A DNA stretch of 64,000 nt from the NCBI GenBank assembly GCA_037074705.1, contig CM073596.1, positions 53,410,001 to 53,474,000 of the forward strand, read 5' to 3'. Positions within the stretch are counted from its first letter, which is position 1. Each line of letters starts with the position of its first letter. Positions 61,651-64,000 of the stretch are shown here, piece after piece. A program made the position numbers and the translations under genes. Below the pieces are notes generated by a model. It was not told the DNA's origin and ran no database searches. It worked only from the letters and a program-made list of their open reading frames with translations. Source of the stretch: Zhengitettix transpicula (Eukaryota; Arthropoda; Insecta; Orthoptera; Tetrigidae).

Positions 61651-64000
61651 TCAGTTTGAATACCCACTGTCTATATGTATACAGATGTAACACTCTTTGT
61701 ATAGCATACTGTGATAACCTTCCTGGGGTAATCAGCAGCTTCAAAGGTTTTTTCCCCTGCCTGGACAGAGTGTTAATTTTTTCCCCTCAGGAAATAACAT
61801 ACTCAAACCCATCAAACTTCAAATTTGTGCAACCTAGATATAAATTAAATAGTAAATGTTAGAAAAATAAAGGACATATATCCCTGTGAAGCCAGGGAAA
61901 ACAGGGTAGTATGTAAGAAACGAACCTCTATGTGTAGAATTTTTACTTTGTCTGTAAGCCCATCATATCCTCCCCTGTTCCCAATGTATTCTCATATTTT
62001 TCTCTCTCTTTATACTGTCAAGCTTTTTAAATATCCATGAAAAGAAGGGTGAGGTGTTTATTCTTTTCCCAGTGTTATCTATTAACATTCTGTATTTGAA
62101 GATAAGGTGCATCTTATATACCTTGGGTTATCCCGACTTGTGTTGAACAGCAGTAATACTAAATGCCACGAAAGTTTTTTTACTAATACAATGAGGCATG
62201 AGCTACAAGTTTTGCTAACAGATGGCGTACAAGTGATTAAATGCCCGTGAGTGTGTTTTATCTTCCCCGTTCACATCTTGGCTTCGGAGGTTCTCTGAAC
62301 AATGAGCTGCTGCTATCTATAAGTAGCAGACGACGAAACGACATGGAGGGTGTGGGGCACGACTGTTAAAAAAAAGTTTTTTTTAGAACGACGTTCTTTT
62401 CGAAATACCAATTTAGTAAACAATCTGATTTGACGCTCGATGGTAAGAAACTACCGCAAAGTTACTAACTAACCGCATGAACTGACATGGCATCTCTTTT
62501 TTTTTATATTATTTATTTTGCGCTCCGAGCCCCGATGTTATTTTCATTACAGAATCTAATTTTACCGCAGAACGGAATTGTAAACGACGTGTCATTTTCA
62601 CATTCACCAGTTATTTGTGGACAAGTAGATGAATTATTTTTTTCTTTCGCCTTTCGATTGTGTTTACGCGTCTGATAGTTTTTAAGCGCGGCCACGCCCG
62701 GTAAAAATATTACAGAAATGTTAACCACGTTAACGTTAAACGACAACGAGGCGAATACAATTGCCTGAGTCTTGTGAATTTTTTCCATTTTTTCAGGCTC
62801 TTTAAGGAGGACTGACAAGGATTTATTTAATTTTTTTACCGACTGACTCCGCTGCCCCGAGGCGGGCGAAACTCCTGGAGTGCGCAAAAATTTTGGTAAG
62901 TCTTAAAAATTAAACTGATATAAGTTTTTTTTTAATAAAGTGATGGAACGGACCGACACACGAAGTGAAATGGTGTGTGTGTGGACGGTTTCCGGCGACG
63001 CGACGTTAAAGGGCCCAAGTGGTCTATTTAAATTGCAGCTGCAGTTCCACGACCCAATTAGGTTTGTCAGTCGCATAACCTAGATTCCTTTTAAAAAGTA
63101 GAGTGAATAACGTGTTAAAATAAATGCCACTGAAAACTTTTGTTTTTTGGAAAACCTTGTTGCTCTCCTCAGGCGAGGGAAAAATGACAAGAACTTTACG
63201 AAAGGTACACAGGCAACAGATTGTCGCTAATTTATTTTATAACTTAATCTGTTGGTTTTTTTAAAAAATAAAATATATGTATTTTCCCGCCACTCACAGA
63301 ATTTTATTTAAGAAAAATTACTTTTAAAAACAACGTCTCTTCAGATTGTTGCTGAAAATGTTTTACTAATTATAATACATGTTCCAAATTTTTCATACTC
63401 TTGACAGAGTTTATATTTTCAAAGGAAAAATGGCGAGTGTTTTTTTTTCAGTTGGTTTTTATCATTTTGATTTTTTATGTTAAAAGGAAAAATTACATAA
63501 ATTAAAGAAATTGACCAGAAAAATATTAAGATTTCTTGAAACTATCACAAATTATTAAAATGAATAACCGAGCTATTTTGCATAGAAAAAAATATGAAAT
63601 TAATAAGTTAGCCGAATAAAAATTATCTTTAAATATTTACTTAAAATTTTGTGCGACAATTTAAGAGTTTTGAGGCTCTCGTCTGTTCCTTTGTGAAGAA
63701 GAAGAAAAAAAGAATCATTATTGGTTGGGTGCGGAGTTTATTTTCCTTTACTACATCCACAGTAAATGGGTTACTCTACTTTATAATAATGACATTTGTT
63801 AATTGTAAAGAAAAGTGTGCATGAGTTTACAAAATAACAAACATAAAGAAATAGAGTCAAGAAACAGGGGTGAAATAAATGTGGCAAACAAGAGCCTTGT
63901 TGTGTTTTCTTTCAGGGGAAGAAAAGTGACAAGAGCTTTATGAAACGACACACAAAGTAAACGTTGTCTGATATTTATTTTAAAATAAAATTTTCTAAGG
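61651..64000. other. Unassigned region, GC-richer around 62.3-63.0 kb
   Basis: No conserved protein is recognised. The segment 62250-63050 has more CpG and GC than the rest of the window, with TTTTG|GTAAGTC giving a good donor at 62895-62896. It could be a non-coding first exon and promoter of a plus-strand gene beyond the window, but this is conjecture. The longest open frames here (up to 124 residues on the minus strand) look random. Two related ~100-bp segments lie at 63145-63245 and 63885-63985. Confidence 0.35.
63145..63985 (+). repeat. Pair of diverged direct repeats
   Basis: CCTTGTTGCTCTCCTCAGG with ATGACAAGAACTTTACGAAA and TACACAGGCAACAGATTGTC near 63155-63230 corresponds to CCTTGTTGTGTTTTCTTTCA with GTGACAAGAGCTTTATGAAA and CACACAAAGTAAACGTTGTC near 63893-63970. 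Identity is about 70-75% by eye over some 100 bp. The second copy runs to the window edge, so more copies may follow. Confidence 0.5.

Noticed and set aside
62513..62887. Minus-strand 124-residue frame
   Set aside because: Low conservation signal, no recognisable domain, unusual composition; probably chance in a GC-richer stretch.

Overview
The window looks like nuclear DNA of an insect. It is AT-rich, its genes are split by introns of several hundred to several thousand bases with GT-AG borders, and it is dense in transposon debris (mariner, Penelope-like, LINE, tRNA-derived SINE, many fold-back repeats). Proteins look arthropod/animal-like throughout. The long introns and repeat content suggest a hemimetabolous lineage with a large genome, but the exact order cannot be fixed from the sequence. 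All gene models below were joined by hand from splice sites, reading phase and remembered family sequences; there is no transcript evidence.

Layout. 167-9162 (+): 3' twelve exons of the AP-1 clathrin adaptor gamma subunit. 11779-13241 (-): complete ARFRP1 GTPase, tail to tail with AP-1 gamma. 14433-15000 (+): broken THAP-like remnant. 18470-18830 (-): Penelope-like reverse-transcriptase remnant. 20667-22158 (-): Mpv17-like 2 protein (last exon uncertain). 24154-30260 (+): complete nurim, whose second intron carries a 3.4-kb C-rich tandem array inside a dispersed element. 33395-42805 (+): complete 13-exon GIT ArfGAP. 48033-49252 (-): complete IFT22/RABL5, apparently with a GC-AG intron. 50372-54513 (+): complete BCL7, with a full-length but catalytically altered mariner in its third intron. 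55250-55510 (+): second Penelope-like fragment. 56624-59458 (-): complete ERMARD homologue. 60690-61650 (-): decayed LINE reverse transcriptase. 61650-64000: no recognised gene.

The genes are not an operon. Several share membrane-traffic or organelle themes (AP-1 and ARFRP1 at the trans-Golgi, GIT as an Arf GAP, IFT22 in cilia, nurim in the nuclear envelope, ERMARD in the ER, Mpv17L2 in mitochondria), but this is probably coincidence of gene order.

The most unusual content is in the repeats. The nurim intron array has about 13 units with two C-rich tracts each and the same termini as a compact single-unit element found in a GIT intron. There are also at least seven families of fold-back elements, several of which share a CTGANGA - hairpin - GAAA signature resembling a hammerhead ribozyme core, as reported for Penelope-like elements.
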